A DNA stretch of 64,000 nucleotides from Pseudoscleropodium purum (GCA_963969395.1 OZ017798.1:1736001-1800000), one strand, 5' to 3'; positions 1 to 13,200 are shown, counted from the first letter of the stretch. Made by a program: numbers and translations. The notes: generated by a model from the letters alone, not told the origin.

Positions 1-150
1 ACATTATCAATGATATACAAGTCATGCATCCGATCTGTTCTTTCTTTACATATTTCAAAGTAAATATTGTAAATTACTTACGGGCTGATAAAATTTGAGA
101 ACAAGATCGAAAGCGGCGCTCATATAAGCCAGAAGGGACAGTAAACATAC

Positions 151-1853
151 CTCAAACAGGTCCCAAATATTCTCATCGGGAGTTGGAGAGAAAGCACTAT
201 TTATATACAGGAACTGGCAATACCACATAGAGATGACAATCAAATTTCTTCAGAAGGTTTCCCTTGGAGAATGTTATTTGGAACAGTAATCCATATTCTT
301 TTTGTGCACAACCTTGAGTTCTTGTCAGATGGATGGAACCAAAAAGTACCAAGGAAACAACAGGTGTTGGGGACTCATTAAGTGCAATGTATGCTCTACA
401 ATTAATGTCAGAAATTTGAATCTGTTGTTTAAAGTTGCCATTGACAGTGGAGAAGGGTGAGTTTCCAATACAAATATTTTGTTACAATACGCACAACAAT
501 GTGAAGACAAAAAAGTTGTAAATTGACAATTATAAATGCTTAAAAGTAGGAGTAAGGCAGCAAGAGAATTTCAGCAGAAGCAGACAGTCCCCTACGACGT
601 CCGAGGAAACAAAAGTGAAGGGCGAAGTGCACACAACTCACCAACGTCTCACGGTGAAGCTGTTTGCGCAGAAAATCAATAAGCTTAGCGAATTTTTCGG
701 TTCCTCCGATCTGAGGTTGGGAAAAAAAATACTCACTGTAAGACGACGCAACAATTGTACTGCAAATAGAACCTTAAAAAAATGAAACACGACAAATTCA
801 GCTTTCTCTTAAAGATTTCGAAGGTTCATCACGCCCGACAAATGGCATCCGACAAAATTAAGACAAAGGTAAGAACGCACGTCTGAGTGCAAGGAGGAAT
901 ACAATTCTACATGGATAAATTCCACACACCTTGAACTTCGATTGCTTCATAATCGGCGCATCTCCAGTAGCCCTAAAGAGCACCACCACTGAGATACAAA
1001 TTCCATACCAAAAAGTTATCAAAATTCCCACAGATCACTTCCGCAAGCAATGAAGCCACATACTCTGCATTTTCCCAGTTAAGGTTAAGATACTCAACTC
1101 CACTAACCTCCCCAACTATGTCATATATGACCTAAAATCATCTTCAACTTTACGAGTGGTGCAACATGGTTGCAAAGTAGAAAAAACTGCAGAAGCCAGT
1201 CTCATTTTTTTTCAAGACTACAAAAAGACGCACATGAGGGAGATTGACATTGCAACCATGCAAACGGCATCTACGTGACCTGACTTTGAGAACTCAGAGA
1301 AATAACAAAAAATGTTCCCCAGAAAATTCTAAAATCTTTGGTGAAAATTTACAATTCCCATTTGCCTTCAATGCAAAAATACCCTCTGATTGTAATTTTG
1401 ACAGCAAATATGCAAATCCTCGGATTATATATTCTGACTGTATAATTCGCAGCTTAAAGTAAAAGAAATAGGTGTCTCTCTCTCTCACTTACGCTACTTT
1501 GCGCAGAAATCACAGATCCACAGAAGACCACCATGTAATAGGACTCTAGTGCCCAAGGTAAAAAAACCCTCTTCATTCAAGTCACTCAGAGTTGAAATTA
1601 AAGTTGCACGTTCAAATTCTTTTCCAACTTTATATGGATTTTGTACATGGATTATACGGATTATGTACACGAGAGCATGGATTATGCCGATTTCAGCACA
1701 TGAAATCGTTTAAGAAAGAAAGGTCTTCAACAAGCTCTCCCACTGTACCAAGACAAACTCACATCTAATAAAAAACAAAGTTTCGCAGCTTGAAACAGAG
1801 CACCTACCTTTGCGAGGGCCAGGAACGGATGGCGACTCGACCGGCGTTGACAT
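151..1853 (-). CDS. ATG12: ATG12, ubiquitin-like autophagy modifier (3' end outside window)
   Basis: This encodes ATG12, the ubiquitin-like protein that is conjugated to ATG5; the conjugate promotes ATG8 lipidation on the growing autophagosome in the cytosol. I joined four minus-strand exons with GT-AG borders in consistent phase: 1808-1853, 930-988, 642-710 and 151-213, giving 79 codons. The start is ATG at 1853-1851 and the protein begins MSTPVESPSVPGPRK. Family landmarks are FRATGDAPIMKQSKFK in exon 2, KFAKLIDFLRKQLH in exon 3 and YINSAFSPTPDE in exon 4. Plant ATG12 proteins have about 95 residues and end in a Gly-terminated tail (VNY...AWG). That tail is not found between 1 and 150, so the last exon, about 17 codons, should lie left of the window. 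Introns are 819, 219 and 428 bp. The reading frame also stays open past 151 for a short distance; I treat that as intron because it does not resemble the family. Confidence 0.9.
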
Positions 1854-3500
1854 GGTCTTCACAGATCGCCTCCTCGATCACAATCCCAGGCGATTGTCTT
1901 CAATCAACTGACAGTATTGAAACAGATAATGAAAGTCACTAAGAGCGCATACCGCCACATCCCGATCCCTTGCAACGCAGAGCAAGGAGCACTGGATTCC
2001 GCATTCAATCAGAATTTGAGAACGGCAGCGAAATCCTCGTGACAATACATTCAGCTACTCGTATCGATTTCTCACGTGACTTTCAAGCTTGCAACCGATC
2101 GACTGCAATTCAGGTTAGAAACAGTCATCGCTGGTCCTCACTGTCAATTCGGTCGTCCTGAACCTCAGAGGTCACAAAATCCTCATGAAATCAAAAGATC
2201 TCTGGAGAAAGTAGTCGTGGAAAATTGACAAGGAAGTGCTACAGAAAGCGAAACAAAACTGCCAGAACGTAACAAGTTAACCCGCATTGCCGACAAATGA
2301 CTCCCTCAACCCACTGCTAACAAAACGAAGAGAAGCACACTCTAGTGGCTATATCACGATTGCAATAGCTCGAACTGTGATCAAGGAGCAACACACCCAG
2401 GAAAATCCTTCCGAGATCTAAAACGAAAGTACAATCCCTTGCTGCTGCAAGAGTTTGCACTGCCTCCCATTTTCCGAAACGAGACCCCTTCAAAGCCCTA
2501 AAGGCTCGGCAATACGCACTGAGCTGAAGCATTCGCAAGGTCCAACACTCTCTCTGCCAACAACGATACCGCACCACAGTTGTATCCCCTAAGAATCGTC
2601 GTGTCGGAAAGGGGGTTTGGGAGATCTCTCATCTGATTTAACTGCAAATCTATTCAATCAACAAGCAATCGTCGCATTGGAAAAAAACATGAGTCCTACT
2701 GAAGGTTCATCTCTCCACCCTGAGTTCCAGAGAGTTTTACCCCAACGTACAACCATAGTCCAAACGCGTGCTTTGCGTGTGGACTATCCTTCCTTGAGCG
2801 CTGTCCTTCCTCGATGCGGACTTGCAACCAAGAAGATTGCGGAAACTGGAAGCGCCGGCTACTGCGGCGATTCCAGTAGACGAACTCGCACAGCGTTCTT
2901 AAACTGGCCTCCCAAGGAAATTGAAGGGCTTCTCCAATTGCTTCGAAATTCCGCCACCTTTGAGCTGTGCCTGCCGTAGTGCACGACGCGGGCGATAACT
3001 TAATTAATCCCGTGAATCTGTGCAACCGACAAACCCGAAGGCGTTCGCGGAACGTCAGCAATCTTGGAGTGCGTATGAGAGAGAGAAACCGAAACCCTAA
3101 ACATATAGGAAGGGCAGAGGGAACTCCTTATTGTCACACTTGCTTGGGAGTCTTCTGAGACACATAACCCCTTATTGTCACTTTCTTTGGCACACGGCAC
3201 ATTACGGTTGGAAAGGGGGAAGGTGCTTTTCGGGTATGACTCTATCATCCCAACTCGCCAAGGTATCCCCTCAAAAACACTAGCCCCATAATAAAACCAC
3301 TTGCTATAAAAATACCCTATGCAAAGGTCAGATTCGGCAAAAATTAAGTCACTTTCGAGGGGAAAAAAAAGGAGACACATGCCATCTTGTGAATGGTTTG
3401 AGGTAACATGGATCCTTGAGAATCTAATGTTGAAATTCAATTTCTGCACTCAAGTGCCAAATCAAACCTTCACACACGGTAAAACTTTCCTCAAAAATTT
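1854..3500. other. ATG12 upstream region, no gene supported
   Basis: This stretch is clearly less AT-rich than what follows it and probably holds the promoter and 5' leader of the minus-strand ATG12 gene. A telo-box-like motif AAACCCTAA lies at 3092-3100, next to a short GA run; such motifs are common near plant transcription starts. Several overlapping open frames of 60-150 codons occur on both strands, but none matches a family I recognise or shows convincing splice structure, so I leave them out. TATAAAAATA at 3304-3313 is a possible but isolated TATA-like match. Confidence 0.4.
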
Positions 3501-3803
3501 TGGTGTGTAAATACAAATATAATATGTTATATTAGTATAAATATGGATGCAATTATGATTGTAGATATGAATATGAATACAACTTGCGATATGAGTGTAG
3601 ATTATATAATCCTATATTGTTTGGCACTTCTAATTTAGATCATTATTGCACCTCCTAGTGTTTGAGAAGTTGCAAAATAGCTATGTGATGAGACAAATCT
3701 ACTGGTATGATTAGTAAGTGAAATTTTATATGGCTAAGTGCTTAAATGACAAATTTTATTCAACGTACATGGTGTTGAATTTGAACATGGTAAAGTTTAA
3801 ATA

Positions 3804-4400
3804 GAAACCCCTAAAGGACTAAATAACATTTTTTTCGCAACATAGTGATTTTGGGTAGTTCACATGAATGGAATTTTTTTTTCTTTGAAATTTTCAAAAA
3901 ACTTATGCTTAAAGAGTAGCTTTAAGGAACAACAATTTTCATAATTTTTTAGTATATGGTTAAAAATTTATTATATGATATGTAATTTTTATTGGTTGGC
4001 TTGGCAAATTGGGCAAAGCAAAAAAATTCTTTTGAAACCACTTTTTTAAGAAATTAAAATTGAAAATTGATTTTCTACAATAGATTTATATATATGTGGA
4101 AATCTTTGAATCATTCCATTTTTTATTAATGAGATGAAAGTTATGAGGAGTTTTAGTTTGTGAGTAGTTATGGATTCTCTATTCTAAAATAAACTTTGAC
4201 ATCCTTTATTTAAATCAATTTTCAATGTTTCTGAAAAAAGATAAAAACATTCAGTGTAGATTGTTTAATACAACATTACAACCATTGGAATTAGCATTTT
4301 TCAATTCCATAACTAAATTCTTAACAATTTAGTATTGTAAACCATACTCTAGTTCTTTCTACTTACTATTTTTTTCAAGCAAGAATATGAAATTTTTTTG
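3804..4400 (+). mobile_element. Partial TTAA-family element (left end only)
   Basis: The terminus ACCCCTAAAGGAC is followed by sequence that tracks the element at 56136-57062 for about 600 bp in the same orientation: a stretch reading CATAGTGATTTTGG, then GAGTAGCTTTAAGG, then AATGAGATGAAAGTTATGAGG. The expected TTAA has decayed to GAAA. Similarity fades near 4400 and no right terminus was found. Confidence 0.6.
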
Positions 4401-5652
4401 GTTTGAAATATTTTATAGGTGTTTTCAACTTATTTCTTCAATATATCATGTAGAGTAACATGTTGCAAGATTTGCACATTTTTTAGTAAAGTTTTAAAGA
4501 TGAAATCTAACCATTTGGGTAGAGTTGAAAATATTTTGTTTTGAAATTGAAGTGACTTGATCTTGCAATTGGTAAGGTTTCTTATTTTGAAATTTTAAAA
4601 GGATGCACTCTAACAAGTTAAATAAAGGATCCTACAGTATGATTTGCTTATGAATAAATAATGATGAAGATTTTAGCTTTGATTCGAGTTTGAGTACTTT
4701 GAAGTAGTTTGGGCCTAAGAACATGAAAAAAATTTGGGTATTAAAATGAACTCCAAATGAAAGATGTTAGATGTTAAATCTTCAACCCAATAGTGCATGC
4801 TTTGCTATACTTTAGTACACACTTTGTATTCTAAAAACAAAATATGAGACCATATATACAATCCCCACTAGCTCTTTAAGGGTTAAGAAGGTTGTAGGCC
4901 TTCAAGGTTTGATAGTTTTTATTTAGTGTAGAAGAGAGAGTTATGTTCAATTTGAGCCTAATGGAACATGTCTAGTTGTCTAATACATTATCCAATGTCT
5001 TAGACTATTTTACTATTCTATATCTATATTAGTTTCAATAATTAAATAAAATTTGTAGCATCTCTAAAAATTTATAAATTTGTACACTAAAAAATCAAAA
5101 TCAAAATTCATTTGAAGTTCTTTAGTTCATTTTTGAGTTCTAAAATTTAAGAATTTAGAATTTTTCTGAATATTGAAAAAAAAAAGTGGATATAGCTCTT
5201 AATTGCAATTTGCAAGGAAAGATTAAAAAAACTAAAAAAACCGGCAAGAGGTTTCAATAGATGCAATGTCCCACACCAAAAATAAGGATAGACTTTGGAA
5301 AGAAGTAAGACTCCCTATACAACTACCTTTTTTCTTGGTGTGTTTAGATTCAAGATTGGCTTGGGATTCAATAGATTCAACTAAAAGTTCAAATAATGTC
5401 TTTTGGTCTTAAACCCAATCAACTTTAGGTTTCTATAAAAAATTCAATTTTCAAAATTTTTATAATTTGTGAAGTGGATAATAAAACTAAACTTCTTTTA
5501 CTTCATTTCATTAGTTAACTCTAAAAACAAAAGAAATCATCTTCAACCCTAAAATAAAGTCTAAAGTAGAGGTGACAAGTAACTAAAGCGACAAATAAAT
5601 AAAAAAAAGGGCCTAATATTATGGGATGGAAGGAGTAGCTAATAGAATCAAT

Positions 5653-6601
5653 TTAACTACTAAAGGACCACGGGAGGTTTTCAAAGAGACATTGTAAAAA
5701 AATGTGAGTTTTTGGTATGTCATTCAAAAATTAAAATTAAATTTTTTTTGGAAACTTCAACCATAAAAAATTTAAGTGAAGTGTTTTACCAAAGTGTGCA
5801 AAAAATTTCAGCCCATTTGACCACACAAATTGAAAGATTATAATGTTTGAAGTGAGAAAAAAACTTTTTTTCATTCCTGCAAAACAAGGTCTGCAAACTT
5901 TGGGCCCTCTTGGAGTAAATTTTTTGTTCTATATAAAAATGAGTATTTTGACCAATGATAAACACATGATGCTAGGTTTACTCATGAAAAATTTTAGAAG
6001 CAACTCAAATGTCTAGCTTACACTAAATTACCTTGCAATGCAATAAGGTTAAGTGAATTTGGCAATGCACTTGTCATTTTTTGATGATTTCTTGTGCAAC
6101 AAGGAAATTTTTTTTTTCAAATCTAAATAGTGAAAATTTAGAGACAAAAATTTGGAATATATGCAAAAAAATTCAAGAATTTTGACTTCACAAATTACAA
6201 GATAATAAGACTCAAAGTTAGAAGAAAATGTTTTTTTTGGAAACTGACCCAATATAGCTAATTAAGTTTGATTCCTCTTAGGATGTAATTTGAAGACTAA
6301 AATTTGATTTTTTTTGGACAATTGTATGCCATATTTTATAAGTTATACACATGCCAAATTTCAAAAGTTGATGAACTTTTTTGCAAAAGATTCTCCAAAT
6401 ATTTCCAAATTGCTTGAATTGCCTTAAAAGTTTAGAGCAATATAACTTTTTATCCGGGCACTCGATCGGAAAAAAAATAATTTTTTCACCTTAGAGATAC
6501 ATGCTTACACATTGTGTCTAAATTTCATGAATATCCAACCAAAAATGACTTCATGGGAACCTACCCAAGATTTCTTGTGTACTTGGTCCCTCAGGGATTA
6601 A
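5653..6601 (+). mobile_element. TTAA-bounded non-autonomous element, 949 bp
   Basis: The left end reads TTAACTACTAAAGGACCA. The right end, read on the minus strand, is TTAATCCCTGAGGGACCA. Both carry the target tetranucleotide and the family's CT-AAGGACC-type terminus. The interior contains no coding frame but shares the TTTCAGCCCATTTGAC... segment with a diverged copy near 40330. The length agrees with the other members (about 0.92-0.95 kb). Confidence 0.7.
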
Positions 6602-8388
6602 TGCACACCAACATTTCTATCCACCAAAATATTGGGAACAATTTTCTATCATTAATTTTAAACTCTCAAATCTATTGTTAAACTCATAGAATCTAAAAAA
6701 TTGTAAAAGCATTTGAAAGTCATGAAAATAAACTTTTTGAGCCATGAATATTGTAAAAACTTATGAAGTAGTTGTTATAATAGAATACACATTAAGTTGA
6801 AATGAAAACTATTTATTATTTTGGGGTATTGAATCATGTATATTTACAGCATTATTAACCAATATTGGAGTCCACTTTTGCTCCCTTAGAAAGTAAGGGC
6901 CCCCACTGCTTCAACTTTCCAACCATGATTCTCTTCAAATTTAACTAACTTTGGTGTTAAGGATCTAGGGAGGAGTTATTCCAATCTCCAAAGGAAAACG
7001 GTTTAGGATGGTTAATAATGTTACATTTGTGTTAAAAAAAACACCCAAAAGATCTCCCATTAAAAAAACAAAAAATGAAAAGGTCTATTATGCAACAATG
7101 TTAAATTTTAAAATACACCTTTTATTTTTTTAAAGATATTAGCATCTACCAAACCACCTCCATGGAGCTAGACTCTATAAAATGCTTTGACGGTAGAACT
7201 AACTTTTTCAACAAAAAATTTCCCATAAGTCAGCAACATTATTAGAGCTAGAAGAATTCTTGGTATGTGATTATGTCCATTGTCCTTGTCACAAGTCAAT
7301 TACTACTCCATATTGGATTCCAAAAGCACATTAGCCATAAGGGACATTGTACACTATAGTCAAAGCTCGAGAAGTGGTCAATTTTCACCAAGCCTTCTCA
7401 AATTTTTGGTTTTTTGCAATCGGATTAATGAAAATTGACAGCCTTTTGACCTTTGGCCATAGTGTGAAGTGTGGCATTCGACCTCTTGAGCCTTCACACT
7501 AGAAAGTACAAACCAAATCTGAAATGGAGATTCAAAGTATAGGTGAGGCTTCATGAAAAAAATTCAGAAATTGGATGGATTAATGTGGTAAGAGAAGGAT
7601 AGAAGTCTAAAACAAATGGTACTGGTTTGGACTTTGGACTTGGCATCCCACTTGGCCTTTGGAGGCTTTACACTATGGCTAGTCCAAGGCTCTAATTCCT
7701 ATAGTTTATTGCCTATTTAATTATTATCCATTTTTTTAAACTCTCAACATCAAGATGTTAAATTCTCCATTTGAAATGGACCCAACAAGCTAGATTTACC
7801 TTAGAGGAAAATGTAGGAATTTTTTTTCCACATTAATTCATATTTACAATTACAGACCCCAAATTAGCAAGATGTATGTGTGAGTGGTCTAAAACATAGC
7901 CTAAACACCGTTCAAAATAGTAGACTTTTATTTTACTTTTACCCCTATAAAACCCAAAAATTATCTTGCTAGCCCACTTTGAATGGAGGATTTACACTCC
8001 TGCCTCTCTGGTCACTCAATCCCACGGCCTCTCCCATTAGAGGATTTCTAGGCCCTCGAGAGTACTTTAAGTTCCCAAATTGCAGGAACAACCCTACAAA
8101 GGGCCATGGTAGCTTGCTAATGTGGCACAAGGATTGCCATATCTGGAAAAAAAATGAATTTTTTTTTTTCAGTTTTTTTCTTTAGTTCAAGATTAAATTT
8201 TTTCTTTTTGAATTTTTTTTGGTCGGGAACAACCATTCCCAAAAAACTGCAGGGGGGAGTTCACGACGCTCCTGCTTTGGAATGGGGCCCAGAAATCCTC
8301 TAATGACTTGGACAACCATAGTGTGAAGTGGCCCTCAGACAGTACTTCACAAGCAACAACGAAATCAAATCAGAAGGAAGACACAGAC

Positions 8389-9325
8389 AGACGTTGAATG
8401 AGCGAGTTCAAAATCCAGGAACAGAGGCTGAAAGCAAGCAAGCAAGTTGATAGAGCTAGAACAAAAAAGCAAAGATACAGAATGGCGCAGCACCGATCGA
8501 CTCTTGGAGCTACAGATATCTGAATCTGAAACTCAGAATTGCCTGGCCAGACAATTCATCTGACGATCGACTCGTGAATTGAAAGATGCACTGTATTCCA
8601 TGACATTAATGTGAAGCACACATTGATGCGTGTACGCCATTCTACAGATTGAAGCCTGTAATTAAGAAGAGAAAATCAGATTGATGTAGAACACATTCAG
8701 ACGTTGAGTGAGATTCAAAATCCAGGAACAGAGGCTGAAAGATTCAAGCAAGTATAGTGAGAACAAATTAAAAGCAAGTATACAGATCGAAAGGCGCAGC
8801 ACCGATGGACTCGTGGAGCTACAGATGTCTGAATCTGAAACTCAGAAAATTTTGCCCAGACAATCGGACGATCTACTCGTGAAAGATGCACTGTATTTTA
8901 TGACATTAATGTGAAGCACACAGTGATGCGTGTACGCGATTCTACAGATTGAAGCCTGTAATTAAGAAGAGAAAATCAGATTGATGTAGAACACAGACGT
9001 TGAGCTGGTGAGATTCAAAATCCAGGAACAGAGGCTGAAAGAAAACAAGGATAAGTTAGAGAACAAATTGAAAGCAAGTATACAGAAAGGCGCAACAACC
9101 CACTCTTGGATCGGAGAGATGTCTGAATCTGAAACTCGGAATTGCCAGACAATGAATCGGACGACCGACTCGTGAAAGATATTCCATGACATTAATGTAA
9201 AGCACACAATGATGTATGTATGCGATTCTACAGATTGAAGCCTGTAATTAAGAAAATCAGAGAAAATCAGAAGTAGAACACACTCAGACGTTGAGTGGGA
9301 TTCAAAATCCAGGAACACTCAGAGC
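8389..9325. repeat. Diverged tandem repeat, three ~300 bp units plus a partial fourth
   Basis: Units start with AGACGTTGA at 8389, 8699, 8995 and 9286, giving periods of 310, 296 and 291 bp; the fourth unit stops after about 40 bp. Shared blocks include TTCAAAATCCAGGAACAG near the start, CTGAATCTGAAACTC in the middle, and a long conserved tail containing CATGACATTAATGT, TCTACAGATTGAAGCCTGTA and ATTAAGAAGAGAAAATCAG. Indels between units are not multiples of three, so conserved coding is unlikely. The array lies just downstream of the arabinogalactan-protein gene, about 200 bp past its stop codon. Confidence 0.85.
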
Positions 9326-9533
9326 TAGGCTTATCGCATCATTCAATGAGCTAGACTGTACTTCACTTGACGACTAGCTTATTGCCCTACCGGAGATGAT
9401 CAAATGTGGTCAAGCAGTGGGAATCGATCGAAAAATTGTGATCAAATGAACCCTAACATTGAATAGGAGCTAGGACGACACATGCGCACACTATACATAC
9501 AATCATCCAAAAATAAATTCGGGATTCGTGGAA

Positions 9534-10298
9534 CTACAAGAGGGAGATGACAAGGGAAACAGAGGAGATGAGGAGGACGGTGCGAGCAACGGTGGCCACG
9601 ACATGAGCGGCGTCGTTCGAATCGGTCTTCGGGGAGGAGGATTTCGGTGCTGTAGGTGTGGTAATCAGACCAGGCGCTAGGGCGGGAGTCCCAGCCAAAG
9701 GGGCGGCTTCCGGGGGCACCACGCCCTTGTTGTACTTCGCCGTGTTGAATACGGAGCTGATTCCTTGCACAGACACTTGGCCATCGTTGTAGATATCCGG
9801 GTCGGAAATGGCGACATCGTCGAGGCGGAGACCATTCGCCGCCGTGCTGGTGATGATGATCTCGACGTTTGGCGCGGCGGTTTGAATGGTGGAGTTCAGC
9901 GGGAGGTTGGACAGCTGTTGGTAGCTGTAAACCGATGTTGAAACGTGATAGTCCAGCGTCGTCAGCAAGAGCTTGCTGGAGTTCATGTTGAGTCCGTCGA
10001 AGGCGCTGTCGTCGGGAGCGAAGAACGTGATGCCTTCCTTGATGACGGCATTTTCGCCGAGGCTATCAAGAAGCCCCGAGATGGCGCCGTACTTACCTAC
10101 TGCTCGCAACGCCGCCACGACTTTCCCGTGGAGCGTCAGGGGCTTCGCAGGCGCCGGAGCCGGGGCGGGGACGGCTACTGCCGGTCCTGGCGCAGGAGCG
10201 GCCACTATGGCTGCTGCTGAATGCATATCAGCCTGCGCCGCTGAAATGAGGAGGATGCCATACATCACTGCTGCTACGGCTTGACCTAAGACCGCCAT
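9534..10298 (-). CDS. Fasciclin-like arabinogalactan protein (single FAS1 domain)
   Basis: This is a secreted, GPI-anchored cell-surface glycoprotein of the FLA family; members act in cell-wall architecture and adhesion. The single exon encodes 254 aa. Residues 1-23 form a signal peptide ending at SAAQA. Residues 33-53 are an Ala-Pro-rich arabinogalactan glycomodule with repeated AP units. One FAS1 domain follows: the H1 motif is at about 89-103 (GITFFAPDDSAFDGL), the conserved Tyr-His pair is at 117-118, and the H2-like motif is at about 172-184 (DGQVSVQGISSVF). A second Pro/Ser/Thr-rich stretch spans about 195-228. The hydrophobic C-terminus (VLLISSVSLVISLL) fits a GPI-anchor signal. The ATG at 10298 is chosen because it directly precedes the signal peptide. 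This matches single-FAS1 plant FLAs; the specific orthologue is not assigned. Confidence 0.93.
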   Translation of the reverse strand: MAVLGQAVAAVMYGILLISAAQADMHSAAAIVAAPAPGPAVAVPAPAPAPAKPLTLHGKVVAALRAVGKYGAISGLLDSLGENAVIKEGITFFAPDDSAFDGLNMNSSKLLLTTLDYHVSTSVYSYQQLSNLPLNSTIQTAAPNVEIIITSTAANGLRLDDVAISDPDIYNDGQVSVQGISSVFNTAKYNKGVVPPEAAPLAGTPALAPGLITTPTAPKSSSPKTDSNDAAHVVATVARTVLLISSVSLVISLL

Positions 10299-13200
10299 TG
10301 CGTGGAGTCGAGAATCACAGGGCTCTCACTTAGCTTGCACTTGTAATGAGCTTCTGCTTTTTGTGCTTCGTGCTCAAGAGCATAGGCTGTTGGAGAATGC
10401 GGCTGAGAATACGGCTGCTAATAGCGCTGCACAATTCACGACATTGATCGCATTCAATCATTGGTCGGCCGATCAAAGTATCGAAGTTGAGATGGATCGG
10501 AGAGCACAATATAAGCCTGAGAGAAATGCGCTTCTAATTATCAGGAACCAAATCAGTGATGGAGGCCTGCATGATTAGAACCGCAGGGAGTCGCAAAAAG
10601 CAGGGTTGTCACTTCCAAACACAAGTGCATCGGAGGATGCAGCCGCTAGTACCGCTACCTAATGCACGACATTAAGTCACCATTGATCGTATCCAATCAA
10701 TGGCATGCATAGTTTCAAAGAACGCAGAGAATGTCCTTGCTTTCTAGCGCACCGCCCGCTTGAACGTTTTTTCAACGCTTCCCTCGATCACATCTGAGAG
10801 TTTACAGCTCAAGATCACAAGATGTTGACAAAGTACAGACAGAAATGCAAGAACGCCGTCCAAAAACAGTCGAATCTGGAAGATTTATCAACCGTTCTTC
10901 CTAACTTATCAGTGACCCAATGGCCGGTCCTCCGTGACCGATCGAAGGAACGAGTAAAATTGAGATGCCGATCGAAGCGCCTTGCTCACGAAGTGAATCA
11001 CCATCAGGACATGACCAAGAGGACATTCAATGATTGAAGCAAGGAGCAAGTTCTTGCTTCAATCCAACATTACCCACCCACTATTTTCGTCGGCAATAAT
11101 CGGAAATGCAGGAGGAAAATTAAATGCAAGATTGTCCACATATTTCACTGTACGACCCCCAACATTGCAGTGAAGGATAAATGAGAAGAAGCAAGCTCGA
11201 TCGTCAACCCTAAATCACAATTTTCTCGTAGTTGGTAGCGGGATTAGTTGAGCTTCAACGTCCATCAGCTTGAACAAGAATAGCTAGCTATTGGGTCGAG
11301 TATTCATTTACTAACACGACATTAGCGGATGGCCGGCGACTTCTATACACTCGTTGAAGTTAAGACATCCAGAGCAATCATACGTTAACCTGGGATCTCG
11401 CTAAACGGGAACAGTAAAGGCTAGATCTGACTAAGAAACGATGTCGATCGACCCACCATGTGCACTTGGGCAGAGTACAGATGCAGTATCGACCTCAATC
11501 GCCTCCAATCCAATCTATTCAATTGAAAAAATTGGTTGCTGACCTGCGACGACTGCGCTACTGCATTATTGGTATCTGAACGAGCTGACAGTGATGTTAC
11601 AGAACAGGATGTTGACCATTAGGTCAGATGCTCAATGCCAATATTGGCGCAAACTAAACATGCAGAGTATGCCGACTATCGGAGAAAAGAACCCACTCAT
11701 CTTGATCCGCAACTAAGAAAATGCAAAGATCGAAGGGCAAGCATTTAGTCCTACTATTTCATAGTCTTTACATCGCAATGTTCAAACCACAGGTACTCTG
11801 CGGACCACTGTAGACTACAGTTCCGAGACTCAGTTTTAAAAACCTAAGTCCCAAATGCCTATTCGCTTATTAAAATGTGTACATGGTAGTACTTTAGAGA
11901 CGCTTCGATCAACACCTAGGGAGATGCAACTTGGAGCTAGAGTTGGATCGAACCGAACAGAGAACCCAAGTCCCACGTCTAATGTCATCTATTGCACAAG
12001 CTAGGGAAGCGAAACTTCGCCTTGAAGTGAGACTTGGGTTTTGTTAGTGTGTTTACAAAGAGGCCCTTTCAAGATCACATTGACAAATTTCAAAATGTGT
12101 TTGAATCTTCCAAACTCACTGCTTCCAATAGCTTAGTTGCCGGCAATAAACAAGTCAGCTTGATTAGGATGCTAGTGAGTTACGTTGGTTCCTACCTTAC
12201 GGCTGTATGTAATGCCGAGTCCAATGTTACAATACGTACAACTTTGTCACGAACAGACTCAATAGATCAGTGACTAATCCGAAGTGGATTGTAACCCATA
12301 ACCCTTGTCCTCATTCTAAGCCCTTTCATCAAACAAATACTATTGATCTAGAAGTTCTTACTGAGTAGCACAGCTTCGCATTACGTCCAATAATGCCCAA
12401 GCTCAAACTCCCAGCTCTCGAGTGACTTACCATACCTACGAGTCCACGGCGACTTCAACAACATTGCTGTACGTCTCCACTAGCAAACACTGGGGTAAAA
12501 AACAAACTCCGAAGCAACGAGATAGCTAGCTGGAACTACTGAATGCTTCCATTCGAATGACAACTGCAATGTAACCTATGCAACACACATACAGCACTCT
12601 AGAGGAACAATCACAATTTTCGCACCACTAGCTACAATGACAGATTGAACTGATCGAAAGGACGCAATGAGAATCCCGGAGCAGCTGACGATCACATACA
12701 CAATGAGCTCGGATCCGTGGCCGATCTTACATAACAATAGCTAGCAGCCACAGAACATTAAAGCGAGACAGATCCAAGCTTATAGAAGCAATATATGTGA
12801 GTTGGGCAAAGGTACAAAGCACTAACCACGAGGAACGGCTCCATGCGCATGGTGCACACTATCGGCGCTCGCTGCAAGTGCAAGGCTAACGAGCTGATCC
12901 AGACGTACTCCCAGCAGCAGCAGCTTGGAAGAGTGATCATGCAAGGCAAAGGCTAGCTGAAGTAAATGAAGGAGGGCGAGCTAGCATTCAAGCAAAGGAG
13001 TGCAGCTAGCTCGTACTATTGACTGTGGGCCAAATTAATCATACCGGTGGCCAGGCCTGGCCAGGGCGAACTGCTTTAAATTGCTAGCTAGCTTTCCTTT
13101 ATTCCGTCCCAGTGCATCTGCACTTGCAAGAGCTTGGAGATATATATATTCGGGGAACTTGGATTCCGTCGGTTGGGAAGTCCTACTCTATCTAGCTGGA

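Larger units (their letters stand above)
3501..8388. other. AT-rich intergenic block of degraded repeats
   Basis: No coding frame of any credible length or composition is present. The block includes two members of the TTAA-bounded element family, listed separately. At 7430-8330 there is a further degraded inverted-repeat element: CATTAGAGGATTTCTAGGCC near 8034 is mirrored by its near complement around 8285-8307, and a CACTATGG...GTCCAAG motif near 7670 reappears inverted near 8305-8325. The rest is low-complexity AT-rich sequence with poly-A and poly-T runs. Confidence 0.5.

Noticed and set aside
55..150. Read-through of the last visible ATG12 exon (a short open extension ending near a GTAAGT)
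   Set aside because: The GTATGT donor at 150-145 fits splicing, the extension does not match the conserved ATG12 C-terminus, and an intron of about 32 bp would be implausible. The true last exon is probably outside the window.
2617..3061. Overlapping ~120-codon open frames on both strands upstream of ATG12
   Set aside because: The two frames cover each other, match no family, and lie in promoter-like DNA.
3304..3313. TATAAAAATA as a plus-strand promoter
   Set aside because: Only AT-rich repeat DNA without a gene lies downstream.
3000..3449. 149-codon minus-strand open frame
   Set aside because: It shows no domain, signal or splice context and crosses the telo-box-like region; best explained as chance.
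8708..8914. 68-codon frame in the tandem array (looks weakly coiled-coil-like)
   Set aside because: Equivalent positions in the other units are frame-shifted or interrupted, so the repeat is not conserved as protein.
12758..12949. Possible first exon on the minus strand with an ATG and a downstream GTTAGTG donor
   Set aside because: No second exon in a compatible frame and no recognisable product could be found.
13138..13150. ATATATAT-type TATA box candidate for a minus-strand transcript
   Set aside because: No supported gene follows it; AT-rich octamers of this kind are common here.
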